Source: Chrysogorgia sp. JL179-B06 (taxonomy: Eukaryota; Cnidaria; Anthozoa; Scleralcyonacea; Chrysogorgiidae). Taken from it: DNA of 64,000 nucleotides. The position numbers and the translations under genes are program-made. The notes beneath the pieces were generated by a model. The model saw only the letters and a list, made by a program, of their open reading frames with translations. It made no database searches and was not told the origin of the DNA. The stretch spans positions 2,744,001 to 2,808,000 of the forward strand of contig JAYKKM010000049.1 of the NCBI GenBank assembly GCA_035772405.1. The letters are read 5' to 3'. Shown here piece after piece: positions 23,301 through 38,100 of the stretch; position 1 is the first letter of the stretch, and the number at the start of each line of letters is the position of its first letter.

Positions 23301-25961
23301 TCATCTCAATGGTTAGATCTCGATGGTTAGATCATCTCGATGGTTAGATCATCTCAATTAATGGTCATTAGAAGCTAGTTACAGGTTGGACACATAACCA
23401 TTGCTCTATACCATCAGTAGACAGCGTGGCTCAATGGTTAAAGTATCTCACTGGCCATCAGAAGGTTACAGGTTGTACAAAACCATTGCTCTACCATCTG
23501 GATGGTTAGACCATCTCAGTGGTTAGAATATCTTAAATGGCCATCAGAAGGTTACGGGTTCTACACACATGTAATCTGATCCACCAGATGGAGACACAAC
23601 GTGTCCACGTCAACATCACTTACCCCATTAGCCAAAGCAATGACGCACTTGTTGCCTCAGCAACAGGATAGGTACACTCAACTCCAAGTTCCAGGCCAAC
23701 CGGGAGAAGGGCAAGGGCGAAGAAACCAAACAATGCTATTGACAATCCAATCAAAATTTCTTTGTTTTCGTAACGAGATATCTGTAAAAACAAAAAAACA
23801 ATTTCGCTATTATATTAAAGAAATACCTAATGGTTTCCATGTTTGGATACTGTGATCCAAACACACGAGAAGTCGCGAGACTGGAGAAAAGCATAAAAAA
23901 CACGAGCCGCTAGGCGAGTTTGGGTCACAGTATCTAGGAAATTTTTGGCGGGAAATTTCCGTGTTTGGATGGCTTGATCCTAACGCGGGTATTGACCAAT
24001 CAGAGTCTGCGTAGCATATTGTACATGTTATTTTATAATGCAGTTTGACGGACCACTGACATGTAGAGATAGGATTGAGGTATAGTTGAGCCTGCAATCT
24101 GCTAAACTTACTCAGTGGATCAAAGAGCAAGAAGCGTAAGTACTTCATCTTGCAGGGATATAGCGAACCCATACCACTAAACAAGAGATTAAGGATAGAA
24201 AACTCATTAGGCGGGGAGGGAGGGATTAGGGTCTAAGTTGTTTTGGGGTTAGCGGTTATTTTAAGTGACAAAATTCCCCTTAATCTCTTGTTTAGTGGTA
24301 TGGGTTCGCTATATCCTGCAAGATGAAGTACTACCGCAAGAAGAGTATAAATAACTCTCAAAGAAACTGATTGCCCATGACTGGTACTGCCGAACTCGTC
24401 CATTCCCAGCCGGAAGGCGATATAGTTGCAGTTTTTGCAACTACATCCTAATGTATTAGGTTTGGCTCATGAAAAGGTCGGATTTGGTACGGCTCAGCCA
24501 AACTAATCACGCCTGGCTCAGGTGGGAATTACGACTAGAATTAAGTTCGGCTCGGCTGAAGTTCGGCATCTGAATCAACAGGCGAGATTTTATTCATTTG
24601 GGTTGGGCTAAATTTGAATTATACTTCTCTACCAGCTCTCCGCTACTCTCATAGGTGAGTGCTGCCAAAATAATGTGTAGAAGGATTCTATCACTAGCAT
24701 TCATAACTCTCATCTTCAACTGGTTGAACAATGGATAATTATATAGTTTCCTTACCAAGGCGAAAAATATAAGAGAGAGCGTGGCAAACGTAAAGAAAAC
24801 TTTGGCGACCAGTTCAAACTTTTTGGTTCTATCCACATATAAACTGGCAATACCAGCACCAAAGAATCCAAGTCCAATTGCCAAGGCGGTCATATTTCCC
24901 GCCACATTCTGAAAGAGAGGGAGCAAATATATATATATTATATTTCAGAATCGTCTGAAACAGAAATGAAACGCTGCGTATATAAGCATTAAAGTGTCAT
25001 AAAGACTGGATTGAGCTTTCTATTGTATCTGATGAGCTGATTTTGAAGCCTGCATATTTGCATAATGTAAATTAACGAGAGATCATTAGAAACTCCGAGT
25101 TTGCAAGCAAATCAAACTGTGACGCTAGCAAAATAGGTTTAGTGTCTGGCCAATATAGTTTCTTTGTTAACATTAAATGCATAAAATCTTCAACCTAATT
25201 TGACGTCTCATATCAGGCTTCTCTCACTGGATAATTAGAGCCAACGGCGGCCATTGCTAAGGGACCAAAGTCGCAGTAAATCTGTAGGTAGGCGATGAAT
25301 CGTTTTACCCAGTAATTTGAAAAATATTTTCTGGTCCTCTTTATAGTAATATTATTTTATTTTGTCGATGGTAAGAGCACATAAACCATCAAAAAAACCT
25401 CATAGGATTCTCAGTTGGTCCCTTAGTAACGGCGGACTTCCGGCTTTATTTTCTGAACAATAGTTGCTCGATCCAGTCTTTATTTAGAGATCAGTGGTCT
25501 ATAAGCATTAAAGTATCACCCCAAATTCGATATTACTGTCACTGATATAGATTCTCCATGACGTGAACAGTTGAATTCCAAAATGTTTTATGATTTCATT
25601 TTGAGCTTTGCGTTGATGTTATAAAGATTAAAGGTTTGTTCGTCCAAAATGCTAATGATGTGACCGTTGTGATGTCAACCCACGATGAGGATTTGAGTGA
25701 AAAAGTTGATACGATCTCTAGTATAGCGTCCACCATAGTCAATCGAGATATGGTCTGGAAACTCAGCTAAAGTATTTGTTCTATCTTTTTGTTCGTCTTT
25801 ATGCAATTTTGTGCACGGTCACTGAACCTATTGTATTTTAGTATAATGAAGCCAGTGGCGGATATTCACGTTTTAAGGTGGTGGGGCAAAGCCTCCCAAA
25901 ATGTCCGACAAGTTTGGTTGCTAAGTAACAAATTTTATTTAAACATTTCCGACAAATTGGC

Positions 25962-26039
<78 letters not shown>

Positions 26040-26082
26040 TTTATTTGAAAATTTCCGACAAATTGGCAATTTGACGAAAGGT

Positions 26083-26115
<33 letters not shown>

Positions 26116-29100
26116 CGGCTGCCCCCCCCATCCCACCACAATTTCCGCCACTGAATGAAGCAGTCATCCAATATAATCGTTTGGGTTTAATCGCTCAACC
26201 ATGCTGTTTAAATATTCATGGTGTAAGGTACGGTTCAGCATCAAAACGTAGCTCATTATAGTCGCTTTGAAGTTTGCCGAGTTTCCAGACCATATCTCGA
26301 TTGACTATGCGTCCACGTATACCATACATGTTCGAATTAGGTCAAATTTCTCTAGCAGTAGAATATTGTATCCGAAATGATGACTGAGTTGACGTTAATG
26401 ATAACATTTCCAAAAAAACAAACAACCTTTATACTAGCACATCAACGCAACTAAGATAAAATTATAAAACATTTTGGCATTCAGCTATTCACTTCATGTA
26501 GAATCTATAAATGTACAGGGGGTGACCAAAAAAAAGTGGCCCCCCATAAAAAGTAATAAACTCGTTACTTTTTGTCATTTGTGTTTAGAAAGTGTTAGAA
26601 ATGTTTTGTTTTTTGTATTATTTGGGCAGTTTTGTGGACTTGTGAGTTCGAATTGTTATTCTATGCAATAAACTGGTAGATAAATTGCATTTGGAGGGTT
26701 TTTGCTCTGAATTCAAGATGGCCATTTTTTAACCAAAGCACACTAAATTATTAAATTATTATCATTGCAAGTGAATTTAACTCTGCACAAATTGACAAGA
26801 AATAAAATGTAAAAATATGTAATAAATCTAGAAAGACTAATATGTAGCAAGCAATCTTTGTAGCTTGTAATTATGTGATTTAACCTTCTAGAGATTTGAA
26901 CAAAAATTATTAAAAACCAAAGTTATACCCGACTATGAGATTCTTCTATAGATTTAACTACTTAAGTGAAATGAGGAATTGTTTACACAAGAAAACAATT
27001 TTATGGTATTGTATTAGTATATATCTGCTGGTGTCGGCTCTGTATATTTGATTTTGGGGTGCACTATCTATTTCTGTAGCCATAACTCATATGCACTGAA
27101 AGAAGACTACATTATTCAGTATTTAAACTCTACCTATATATGATGAAATTTTTTACATGATATGGAATTTACTGATTATTTTAGCCATTTTACTTTACTC
27201 AACATTTTCCGCCTAGTAAACCATTTGTTGTAAAAAGTACTCGAACTCTTTGGTGAAAATTTGTTTTAAAATGCCATATTGATTTTTTGTCAAAACCCTC
27301 CAAATTCAATTTATCTACCAGTCTATTGCTTAGAATAACATTTTGAACTCACAAGTCCACAAAACTGCCCAAATAATACAAAAAACAAAACATTTCTAAG
27401 CACTTTCTTAAAAAAGTAACGAGTTTATTACTTTTTATGGGGGGCCACTTTTTTTTGGTCACCCCCTGTATATCAGCGCTCGAAATAACTTTCCCAAAGT
27501 TCCCGATCATGGTGATCGCCAGTCATGATTTTCCGTCGATCAAATGAAAATCTGCCCGATCGGGAACGTTTTCCTAAGTTCACTTATGACTGTCACTACT
27601 TAAAATTGCGGTCACAATCTATTTTCACACTCTTTTGATTCTAGATGTGACGACTGAGATAATTTTCTTTCTTCATTATGCGACTACATTTAACATATTA
27701 ATAACACTTTTTTCATCTCATAATGCGATTGCGACTACATTTAACATATAACACTTTTAAACTGACAAATTATCAGTATTTCACCCACTCATCTTCAGCC
27801 GATGGCATATTACTGAATGTTCGTGGTCAGCGGTTCGGATTGCAAGTACAGCTTCATGCGAATTTATTTATAGTTAATGATATCAGTTGAGAAAAGTATT
27901 CGTGCCATTTCCTGTCTTAGCTTAGGCTAAACAAATGCTTTTCGCGTGTTTCTGACTGTGTCTTCTTATTTGTCTTTTAAAGGGAAATGGCAATAAAAAT
28001 TAAGTTTATCTTATTTGAAAGAACTTTTAAAATGATATATCAAGACCTTTTACAGATTTTCCATATCGTTCTTGGTTCTGTAAATATTTCACTTCTTTTT
28101 AACAAAGAACATTGAACATTCCGCCATCTTGGATATGCATAACCATCCTTGGATATGCGTGACGTCACAACCAGGGTAGAAATGTTTTTTATATCAGCAA
28201 TTATCGAGTCATTATAGATGCTAAATCGTAGTTGTTTTGGGTGTTGTATTCTTTTAAGTGAACAAGCAATCTATTTGAACGCATTCCACTGATATTTGGG
28301 CAATTATTTACAACTTTTAGAATGTTTACCCTGGTTTTGACGTCACTTAATTATATCTAATTATAAAACAAGATGGCGGATTGCAGATATTTTTGTTCAC
28401 AGATATTTCAAAAATTAAGGAAGTTACGGGGAAATTTTAAAAGGTCTTCATATATTATTTTAAATGTTCTTTCAAATGAGACAAAGAAAATTTTTATTGC
28501 CATTTCCCTTTAACTGTACGCATGTGCATCTTTTTGAATGGTCCAATATATTTCTTGCCGATCAAGATGATCGCCAACCCTGCTTTTCCGCCGATCATAA
28601 ACAATTTCTTGCCGATCATTGATCGGCGCTTATTTCGAGCCCTGGTATATTATCAGTAATATCGAATATGGGGTTAATAGCACTTCACGTATCTTTAAAC
28701 CATGGAATAATTAATTATCCATGATCTTAGTAATAAACTTACGTCGCTGTAATTGTGAACACAAATTATCTGCTCTAAAAGAGTAGTAATTGCACTGAAC
28801 ATTCCAATCCCTGCTCCAAAGCAAATCAAAAGAACCAGAAATGGCTTGCTTTTCAGTGCCTGGTAAAACAAAGGAAAGAAAAAGTAAATTATAGAAATAT
28901 TTCCTCAGTGCATTTGCAAGAATTAGTTTTATTACATGACAATGGCGTCATTTTCCTAATAAGGCTAAGAGAACTGGTCAAATCCAGGAGTGGAATACAC
29001 AGTAAATTCCGCATTGCACACTTCTATACCAGTTTAACCGGTTTAGAAGAAGATTTGTATGGCAAATCCAAAATGTCGGATGCGAAATGTCTATTTTGCT

Positions 29101-32100
29101 TGAACAGTCATGTAATAAATATCCCATTGAATGGTTTTACCGATAATACGATCGAGCATTTTACTCGTTTCTCGCATTTTTCCTCGCCCTTTCAGGACTC
29201 GGAAAATTACATCCGAAACTCGTACAATACCCGACCGTATTATCGGTAAAACCATTCAATAAGATGTATTTATAATGTTAAAGTCAATTTACGTTTCACT
29301 CTCTGACGAATGGCCTTCATTCGAAATGGTTAGACTTCTTATATTCACAGAACACCAACCTGTTAGTGTTTTTTTATTCGACGATTTTACCACTGCCATA
29401 TGCGCACACTACTTTTATGACAGTATCATTAACATGTGGCCGAGTCCACCAAGGCAAATAAGTTAGGGGCCGATTACATGAGGCGAGTTGGCCCGCTTCG
29501 TATATATTTATCATCTCTCGTTTCAAAATTTCGATTACATGGCAACCGAGCTGACCGGGCCTACTCGGTTAAGCGAGTTGAAAATTTCACCTTTTCTCCA
29601 TGTAATCGGCTTTTTTCCGAATTGGCCCGGCAAAGCGGGCTGAAAACGACTCGTTTGACTCGTTCTGTCGCGCGTTTGTTTAGTTGATTGTGTGAATAAA
29701 TATAGCTGAAATGAACTCAGATAGAGCATCAAAACCTAATTGTTTGTGCGTTTGGAGACATAGCGAAGACTTAATAAATTAATTAGTTTTCGTGAAGACG
29801 TTTTCGCAAGTTAATCAAGACAATAACAATCGTTTTATTAATGATACTTACAAAAAATGTCATCAGCATAAATAACAGTGTAATTTTGGGTTGAAATCAT
29901 CGTCAACTCAAAACTCATCCCGCGGCTTACCGCAATATGAATCTCACCACGGCTTACCGGGCCAACATCTTATCTCAATCAATTACAGTACTATAGTTCT
30001 TCAGAAACGTGTTAATATTCGTCTTATGAACTTTGCTAATTTCAGAGATCATGCAATTCCGTTTTTTATTAACTCAAGTATACTTCCAATACCGTTTCTT
30101 AATTTTTATACATTAATATTTCTTCATTATTTACCAATGTTACTGAGGTCCATAATTATAACACTAGATCTGCAGCGCGAGGTAATTTTTACCAACCTCG
30201 ATCAAGGTTAAATATTCAAGCCAAATCATTTTCTTCGATTGGTGTAAAAGTTTGGAATAGTTTGCCACCTATAATTCACTCTTTGAGTGAATCAGCTTTT
30301 AAAAAGAGATGCAAAAGCTTACTTCTTGATGTCGTTTCATCTTGTGATGACTATGTTGATCTTGTCCAGATCATATACAAACAGTATCTAAGTTATAGTG
30401 GTAGGTTTACTTTTGGTTCTTGAAACTTTAAGTCTTCGAATACTTGAAACTAGCGGTACCAGCGCACTTTTTCCATTTTTCATGTCTCAACTTTTTTTCT
30501 CTGGTGAACGCAGCACTTTTTCGTTTTTTGGTTCCACATATAATTTTCGAGCAAATATGTGGAACCAAAAAACGGAAAAAGTGCTGTGTTCTCCAGAGAA
30601 GTTGAGACATTCAAATGGGAAAAGTTCGCTGTTACCGCTAGTTTCGAGACTACTAACAAGTGACGTGCAGCACTGTTTGGGAGGTCAGGCAGGTGACGTG
30701 CCGTATGGTTTGGAGCCTATGAGACATGTCTCAGCTATAGTAGGCTACAGAGTGAGGTGTCTGGACGTGTTGCTAGACGTGGTGCTGCTGTGGGTGGGGG
30801 TGTCGCTAGGCGGGGTGCTTTTGCTGAGAGCTCTGTTAGGTTTTATATATTTTAAGTAAATTTGGAGAAACCATATATGATGGTAATAATGTATGGAGAA
30901 ATAATATGTTTATTTTTATTTCTCTATGTTTTGGTTTTTAAATGTGGAGAAGACGTTGTTCAATTCCAAGATTGCGTAAGAAACGACACAGCTGTGTCAC
31001 TCGTGTGGTTGTGTCTCGCTAGTTTTCCTCATTTTGGGGTTTCCCCTCGAGGATTCCCCCTGTAGCCATGCATGTGGCTAAATACGTGCTTACCCACAGT
31101 GATTCCACCAGATAAGATACCGATTAGTGGTAAGTAGGGGCTCACTTTCTCAACTATATAATATACATCACGTTTTAAGAGCTCATCTTTCTTTAGTTCA
31201 TTGGTTAGCTCCTCAGGGTTTTCAATAGCGTTGAATCCTCCGAGAGTACTACTAAACTTACTAATGAGTAGATCAGTCAAAAACTCGTTCGCTTTTTGCA
31301 TCCTTTTACATTCGTACTCAACATACAGTTTATCTATTACTTTGTTAGACGCTTTTTTAATGTAAGCAACTGATTTGTCCAATTCTCCATCCTCAGCGAG
31401 TATAACCAATTCGTTTCGTTTTTTGTCTACACCAGTTTGCGGAGTGTCGTCAACTTGTGGTGTGTCGATTTGTGGTTCGTCGATCACTTCCTGTTCTGCT
31501 TCTTGTATGTCTTCAATGAGTTCGTCAATTGTCTCGAGATTTTTTGTCTTGCGTTTTGGCATGTCCTATACTATACGATATGTTTTGTTTTTGCGGAATA
31601 ACTATTTCGTATGAGTATGGATGCCTTATAAGTATCTCCAATCTTACGTTTTCGTTGTCTCTCAACTGTTTTGTTTTTGCGGAATAACTGTTTCGTATGA
31701 GTATGGATGCCTTATAAGTATCTCCAATCTCGCGTATTTGTTGTCTCTCAACTGTTTTGTTTTCGCGGTAACTATTTCGTATGAGTATGGATGCCTTAGA
31801 AGTATCTCCAATCTTGCGTACTCGTTGTCTTTCAACTGTTTTATTATTTTCTGAATTTCCACTTTATCGACTCCGTTAAGATAATCGTCTGCAATGGTTT
31901 TCATATCGTTTCTATTAGGGTTGTAGAATGTTACTAACTTTGAGATGTTCTCACGATATGGTTTACTAATTGAGGTTAGTTGTTGTGTTATGACTATTGT
32001 GGATAGGTTGTAGTGTCTAGCGCTAAAAGCTAGTTTAACTAGTTCGCTTGTTCTGTTTTTAACATCCTGCCCACTAGCACAATCGTCTAGTATTATTAAT

Positions 32101-35100
32101 GAATTGGTGCCTTTATAAATATCAGTCACATATTTAAGGACTACGTCGACCTTATCTTGCTCACACTGAATAGCGATAAAGTTTGGGTCTCTCAAGTATT
32201 TCCACTCTGTGTACGTTTTGTTCCATTCAAATGTTGGACATATAAGAATGATATACTTGAAGTGATTCGTATATTCTTTCTCTATCATATCCAATAGGTA
32301 GTGTGTTTTACCACAGGCTGTCATACCAACAATTAACATGTTAAAAGGCGTTTTCATATAGAATACTACATGTTTTAGTATTGGATTGATTGTAGATCGT
32401 TGTTGATAAGGTTTACGAGTCCGTCGGAGAGTACGAATATTCTACACATGACGTTCGCTGTCGTGGCTTCTTTATTGATTTCCATCAATATTCCTGACTG
32501 AGTGTTCACAATCTTTTTTCCAGTTGCAACTCTCGCGTTGTCTTCGATAGACCTTAGGTCAACAACCAAAGCGAAACCGTCTTTGTAAAACTTTTGGATA
32601 GTCATATGCTGATCGGAGTCTATAGTTTTTGTCCGAATAGTCTTTTCGCTTCTCCCCAGAGTCTTGATTTCGGTATTCCTTGACTGTAGACCATGTTCGG
32701 CACACCTTCTATGGTGAGTTTGACTGACTCTATGTTTGGATAGACGAACTCTTCACTGTCAGTTCTTGTTTTATTTGTGAAGAGTAAAACGACAGATTTC
32801 ACCGATTTTCTCGGCAGATTAATATTCTCATTCACGAGTGTGATTCCTTTATCCCACTCCACAGTCTTCATTAGTGTGATGTGTTCATATGATAGAGATC
32901 TACCTGATGCGTATAGAGATGATACTTCATCAGCAATCTCTTGACTCTCGATAGTTTCGTACTCCAACTCAAGGTTCTCTAACGTATAGCCAGTCACAGC
33001 TGATCCAGATTGAGCCACCATAATATCAGATGCTTTGGGGAGTGTGATTATATACCTGAAATTGTTGTTCATGTTGTATGGTGCGTATAGACCGTGATCT
33101 TCTAGAATCTTGTCGATTTGAACCTTTTGTTTGGTGTCATTGATAGAGAACATCAGACCATCGCTAACTTTTTGTGTGTCTCCACTGGCCGCTCCACTGT
33201 CGTCCTTTGAGATTAACTTTCGAAGGTTCTCGTTTGCTATACCATATTCGACCATCTGGTCTCGCTCACTGTTAGATTTCCAGAGGTCTTTGTACGTACC
33301 GATGACGCTTTCACCACTATTGTCGTACACGGACTCACCCGCTAATTTTATCACCAGTCTCTCGAGTAGTAGTCTCGAAAGGTTGTTAAGAAACCATGAT
33401 TTCGCGTTCGAACTTTTAAAGTCGAATAAAAGATGTAGACTGGAGGGTACCAAACAAGTGTTGCCCTTCGTTTTCGGGATGTCGATGTATAACTCCTCCC
33501 CTGGATTGGCTTTGTTGGGGTTTAGCGTTACAACATGACGGGTTCTTGTGCCTTTGATAGCAGATATTTCACGACGTCTATATCCAGGAAGCAACTCTTT
33601 TTCATTAGTATTCATACTATATATTATAACACATGTTTTATTTCCTCTGTTTGTACTGGTCGTAGACGAACCAAGCTAGTGCTATCGCTAGGATCCATAA
33701 ATTAGACGCTAACCAAGATACACCTGTAGCTCCCCACTTTAGCACAGTCGCCACCATGTTTAGTAGTCCAGCCAGTAGAGGGCCAGCCTTTGTGGCTAGA
33801 TTAGCTATAGCTTTTCCTAATTTTCCAAGTGCTTGACCACCTTTGAAGACAACGCTTCTAGCGGATATTATAATTGTAGTGATGAAAGAGGCTATGGTTA
33901 TTCCCAAAGCCGAGGCACCAAACCAATTTTCCTTAAGCCACTCCTTTATTTTTTGTAGCCGAGTGAGGTCCTCTTCTTGTTGCTCTCTCACTTCCTCCAA
34001 TCTTCTCTGTCTAAGTGTTACGTCTCTAGCTTTAGACAAAGCGTTAATCCTTGTTTCTATCGCGTGTCTCTCGTTCTCATCTTCAGTTTTATCTAATTGA
34101 TCTTGTGTTTCGTTCATTGCTTCTCCAAAATTATCTGCTTGTACTTGTAACGCACCATTTGGTCCTATTCTTGACTGTCGGTCCATAGTGTTTGATGAGT
34201 TTGTTACGCCTCGTAGCTCGCGACTCTCTGTATCTGTTAGACCTACTATTGATGAATCGTCAGGGGTGTCGTCTAACAATGGGTAGTTGTCCCAATCTAA
34301 GCTATCTTGTTTGACTGACTTTAGTTGTTTAATAATATATTTATACTGTAAAAAGGCTAGTGTTTTTTTATTTTTTACGTAAACAACATTACGCGTTCCT
34401 CTTTTTGTTTTTTCTCCAAGCTTCAATATTTGTGTTGGGTTTGAAAGTTTACCTCTTTTAATTGATTTGAAGTATAATGTGTCCTCTCCATCCTTTAGTT
34501 CTTTAACTATGGATCTATCTAAGATTTCCTTAGCGGTTGGGTTGTTAGGATTTAGATTTACTCCTTCCTTCTTTTGAATAATTTTTGAGACAGCAATGAC
34601 TCGTTCTAGCTGATCTTCTATGTTGGCTTTGTTATTAGATTCGACATTTTTTAACCTCTTCATTACTTCTTCATATTTTTGTTCGTCGAACACGTCGTCT
34701 TTTCCTAAGGTGCTATTAATAAGCGACATTACTTCATCGTCTATATTTTCATACCCACTATCCTCTTCAACGAATTTCGCTGAAGGAGTGTCTACCGTTG
34801 TGTTACCATGTTTTATCGTGACGGTTTTTCCATCATTATTATCCGTGAACGATGTCTCATTCTCCTTGGGTTGTTGTCTCCTATTTAGCTCTTTTTTATC
34901 TCAGTTATCCTGACATTAACTTTGTCGTATTCAACACGGACTTCACTCGGCATACTCTTATTAGCGTACTCGTCGCCAATATCAACATAATACTCAAGAG
35001 TATCGAAAAGTTCATCGTTTAGTTGTTCGTCATCGTATGATTTAAACTTGTCACGTTCTTCCCCGAGTTTTTTCATTTCGATATAATCGAACCCTCCTTC

Positions 35101-38100
35101 AGCCATTATATACTACTCAATATTTTGAATATCGCTTTCTGGTATCCATGAATTATGTTTACTGTCATAACCGAGCCACTTAACCAAAGCCATCTTTTTA
35201 CCTCCCACCTTCTTTCTCTTTAGTATCTTCTCAACTTTATATACATCGTCTTTTTTATCAACAACTGACAACTCTTCTTCGTAAAACTTACCAACGATAG
35301 GTTCCTCTTCATGGTCCTCTATCTCGTACACGGTAGGGTCACCACGTATAACCTTTGACACTTTGAATAGCTCCTCAGTGAAGTTAGCCTCGTACCCCTT
35401 TGAGAATATGCTTTTGTACTTTGATATCCTGACAGTCTCGCCTACTTTGAACTTTGGTAGTGGGTAGTCACCGAAATGGTGTCCAAACAATGTCGTCCAT
35501 ACTTCGTTTTCGTTTTTCTTGCTCACATCTTTAGGTTTCATAAGTATAGTACTATGCTTGATATTGTTGTAATTCTCAACGAGCTGATCCAAAATGTCAA
35601 TCCATTTATACGTTCCTTTACTATAGAAGTATTTCCACATAGACGTCTTAAGTGTTCTATTAAACTGTTCCACGACTGCTGCCTTTTTATCAGAGTTCGT
35701 GCTAAAGTATTTCACATCGTGTTTCTCCAATAGATCCTTCACGCCAACGTTATAGAATTCTTTACCATCATCAAACTGAGCCAACTTGGGATACTCACCA
35801 AATCTAACCTTAGCCTTCTCTAGTACTCTGTGACAGCCTTAGTCATGTTTTTTGTATCTTTCCTATAGACGGGTATTGCGAAAGCATATACCTACTAAGG
35901 ATCTCAGTGGCTGTTAGTATCCAGTAGTACCCGTTGTTCTTGTGCTTGTACTTGCCCATATCGACCAAGTCCATCTGTATCTGCTCACCCAGATAGTCAA
36001 CAAACGTTTGTCTAAACTTATGTCTCCTAACAATCGGTTTGTACCTGGTGTACGTGTCTTGGGATTTTAACCAGTCCTTTATCTTTGCCCTACTAACACT
36101 TAGTCCATCTTCTTGTGCCTTTTGGTACAGCCTCTCAGCAGATTGGTAACCAGTTGATGGGTTATAGTAAATACCTCTTAGTTCTTGCTCTATGTTCATA
36201 TACACTACATGATGTGTAAATCTAACAGCACCTCGCCAACGTTAACACTGTTACCGTCCTGATCTGTAATGTTGAACTCTAGTTGGTTGATGACTCTTTG
36301 TTTATTAGGATTTTTGACTCAATATCAAAGAAATGTTGTACAGAGCCCTTAAGTGTCTGCGTGCTAGTTATTGGCAGTACTGCGATACAATCGCTTTTGT
36401 TACCATTATAACTATGTTCTTAGATCTGTCCACAATATTAGATGTTACTTGTATGTATTTCAGTCCTCTGTTAACGTTCACAACGTTGGGACTGGTTTTT
36501 GTGGTGGCTATCGTAGTGTTTTCGTCAAATCCCAAAAGTTGTCCAAATTTAAACAGTTCTATTTGTTGATCAGTTGTTATCGTACACGTCGAGTCATGTC
36601 TGTTAGCCACTAGCTTGACGTCTCCTAACTCTTTCAAGTCGTCGGCGATCATTTTAAAGGTGTGATACCCAGTGTTAAAGGCGTGATTGTTACTGTTATA
36701 AGTTATCTTGTTGTTAGCTGTGGTTACGTTAACGTAGTCCCAAAAGATGGTTGCCTTCTTCACCAATACGTAAGGGTCTGAGTTTGTTACTAAAATTGAC
36801 TCTTGTAGGTCTACAGTTTTCGTTGAACCACTAATCAATACTACCACTCTCATATAACGTACGGTATGTTATGATGGATGCGTTCAAAAGAAAGTATCCT
36901 TATGCTGACAAGAATAGGTTTTTTCTTGATGTTGACGACAATATGCATATACATATATTCTTCGTGACGGAAACTAATATTGGTGACATTAGTATAGACT
37001 CAAGTAGGTTTAAGAGTAACCTAGAGTATACTAAGTATCTAACGATAAACAAACCAATGATAGTTAACCAAAAAGAGATAGCTAATGCCATACGCGTGGC
37101 TAAGCTGAGTTTAGTGAAAAGTACCCTCACGTCACTTTGAGCAAGTTTGAGTTCGATCCAACTGTCTCACAAAATGGTGAGGTTAATGGCGTTGACATAT
37201 ATTTTAGAAACAACGACATCATAAGCACGAACATAACTAGTGATACCTTAAAAAATGACAAGAGTATGTGGGTTTGGTTACACAACAACAAGTCTCCAAA
37301 AGGTCACGACGACAAGTTCCCAATAATATGGCTCTCTGGTGGAACTATCCAACCACTATCAAAAGGTCGTAAGAACCACTGGGGACTTTGGGATGGTTAT
37401 CCAACGGAAAACGTGTTGAACTACCCAGTGAATAACTTTAGAGTCTTCGTTAATCAAAAGAGCTACTTTCTCTCAAAGCTACCAATACTACAAATCACCA
37501 CGTCAAAGACAAAGTCAAAGTGGGACGATAATGAGAGCTACTATAGGGTCGTGTTTGCAACGTATTGTGCAAGTTTCTGTTGTGGAGTGTCGTTACAACA
37601 CTTGTCACCCTCACAAGAAGTCCACCCTGTTATCACAAGTGTAATGAGGTTCCATCTATACTTTACCATTAGAAGGCTTCTCAGAAGGATGGAAGGTGGT
37701 GAGAGTATGAGATCGATAAGTAGAGAGTTTGACGCTGGAGAATTGTATGGTAAGACAGACAAGATTCCTAGAAAACATTACTACCAGAGTAAAGTCCTTG
37801 CTGATGGTACAACAGGTGAGGAGAGAGTCTTTACGATTAACGACGTTAATAACGACTACAAACGATACGTTCCTCTGGTGTCGAATGGTTTTACCAACAT
37901 TGGGCGACAATACCTAAATCAATCTATAGAAGCCTTTGTTTACTCCACACTTGGTGCACAAGCGAGAACACGTGTGTCAGTCGTTGGTGATTCCGCAGGT
38001 AGTCTAGAGACTCAACAAGAGTTCCGAAAGTTGGTGGAGGATAGAGTTATAAACTACGACGTGTCAACGTGGATTCTCAACATGAACAAGTCGATTAGAG

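Larger units (their letters stand above)
25853..26153. mobile_element. hAT-type MITE with perfect 8-bp TSD
   Basis: Ends CAGTGGCGG and CCGCCACTG are flanked by AATGAAGC on both sides (25845-25852 and 26154-26161). Inside, TTCCGACAAATTGGCAATT occurs twice in direct orientation around a (TA)n run, followed by a 33-base G run. Confidence 0.88.

Noticed and set aside
22009..23358. CRISPR-like array
   Set aside because: Units are directly contiguous with no unique spacers, in an animal intron; it is a minisatellite.
30398..30859. 153-codon + strand frame in the left TIR
   Set aside because: It is the left-end copy of the TIR part of the polymerase frame and runs out of the element; no independent gene.
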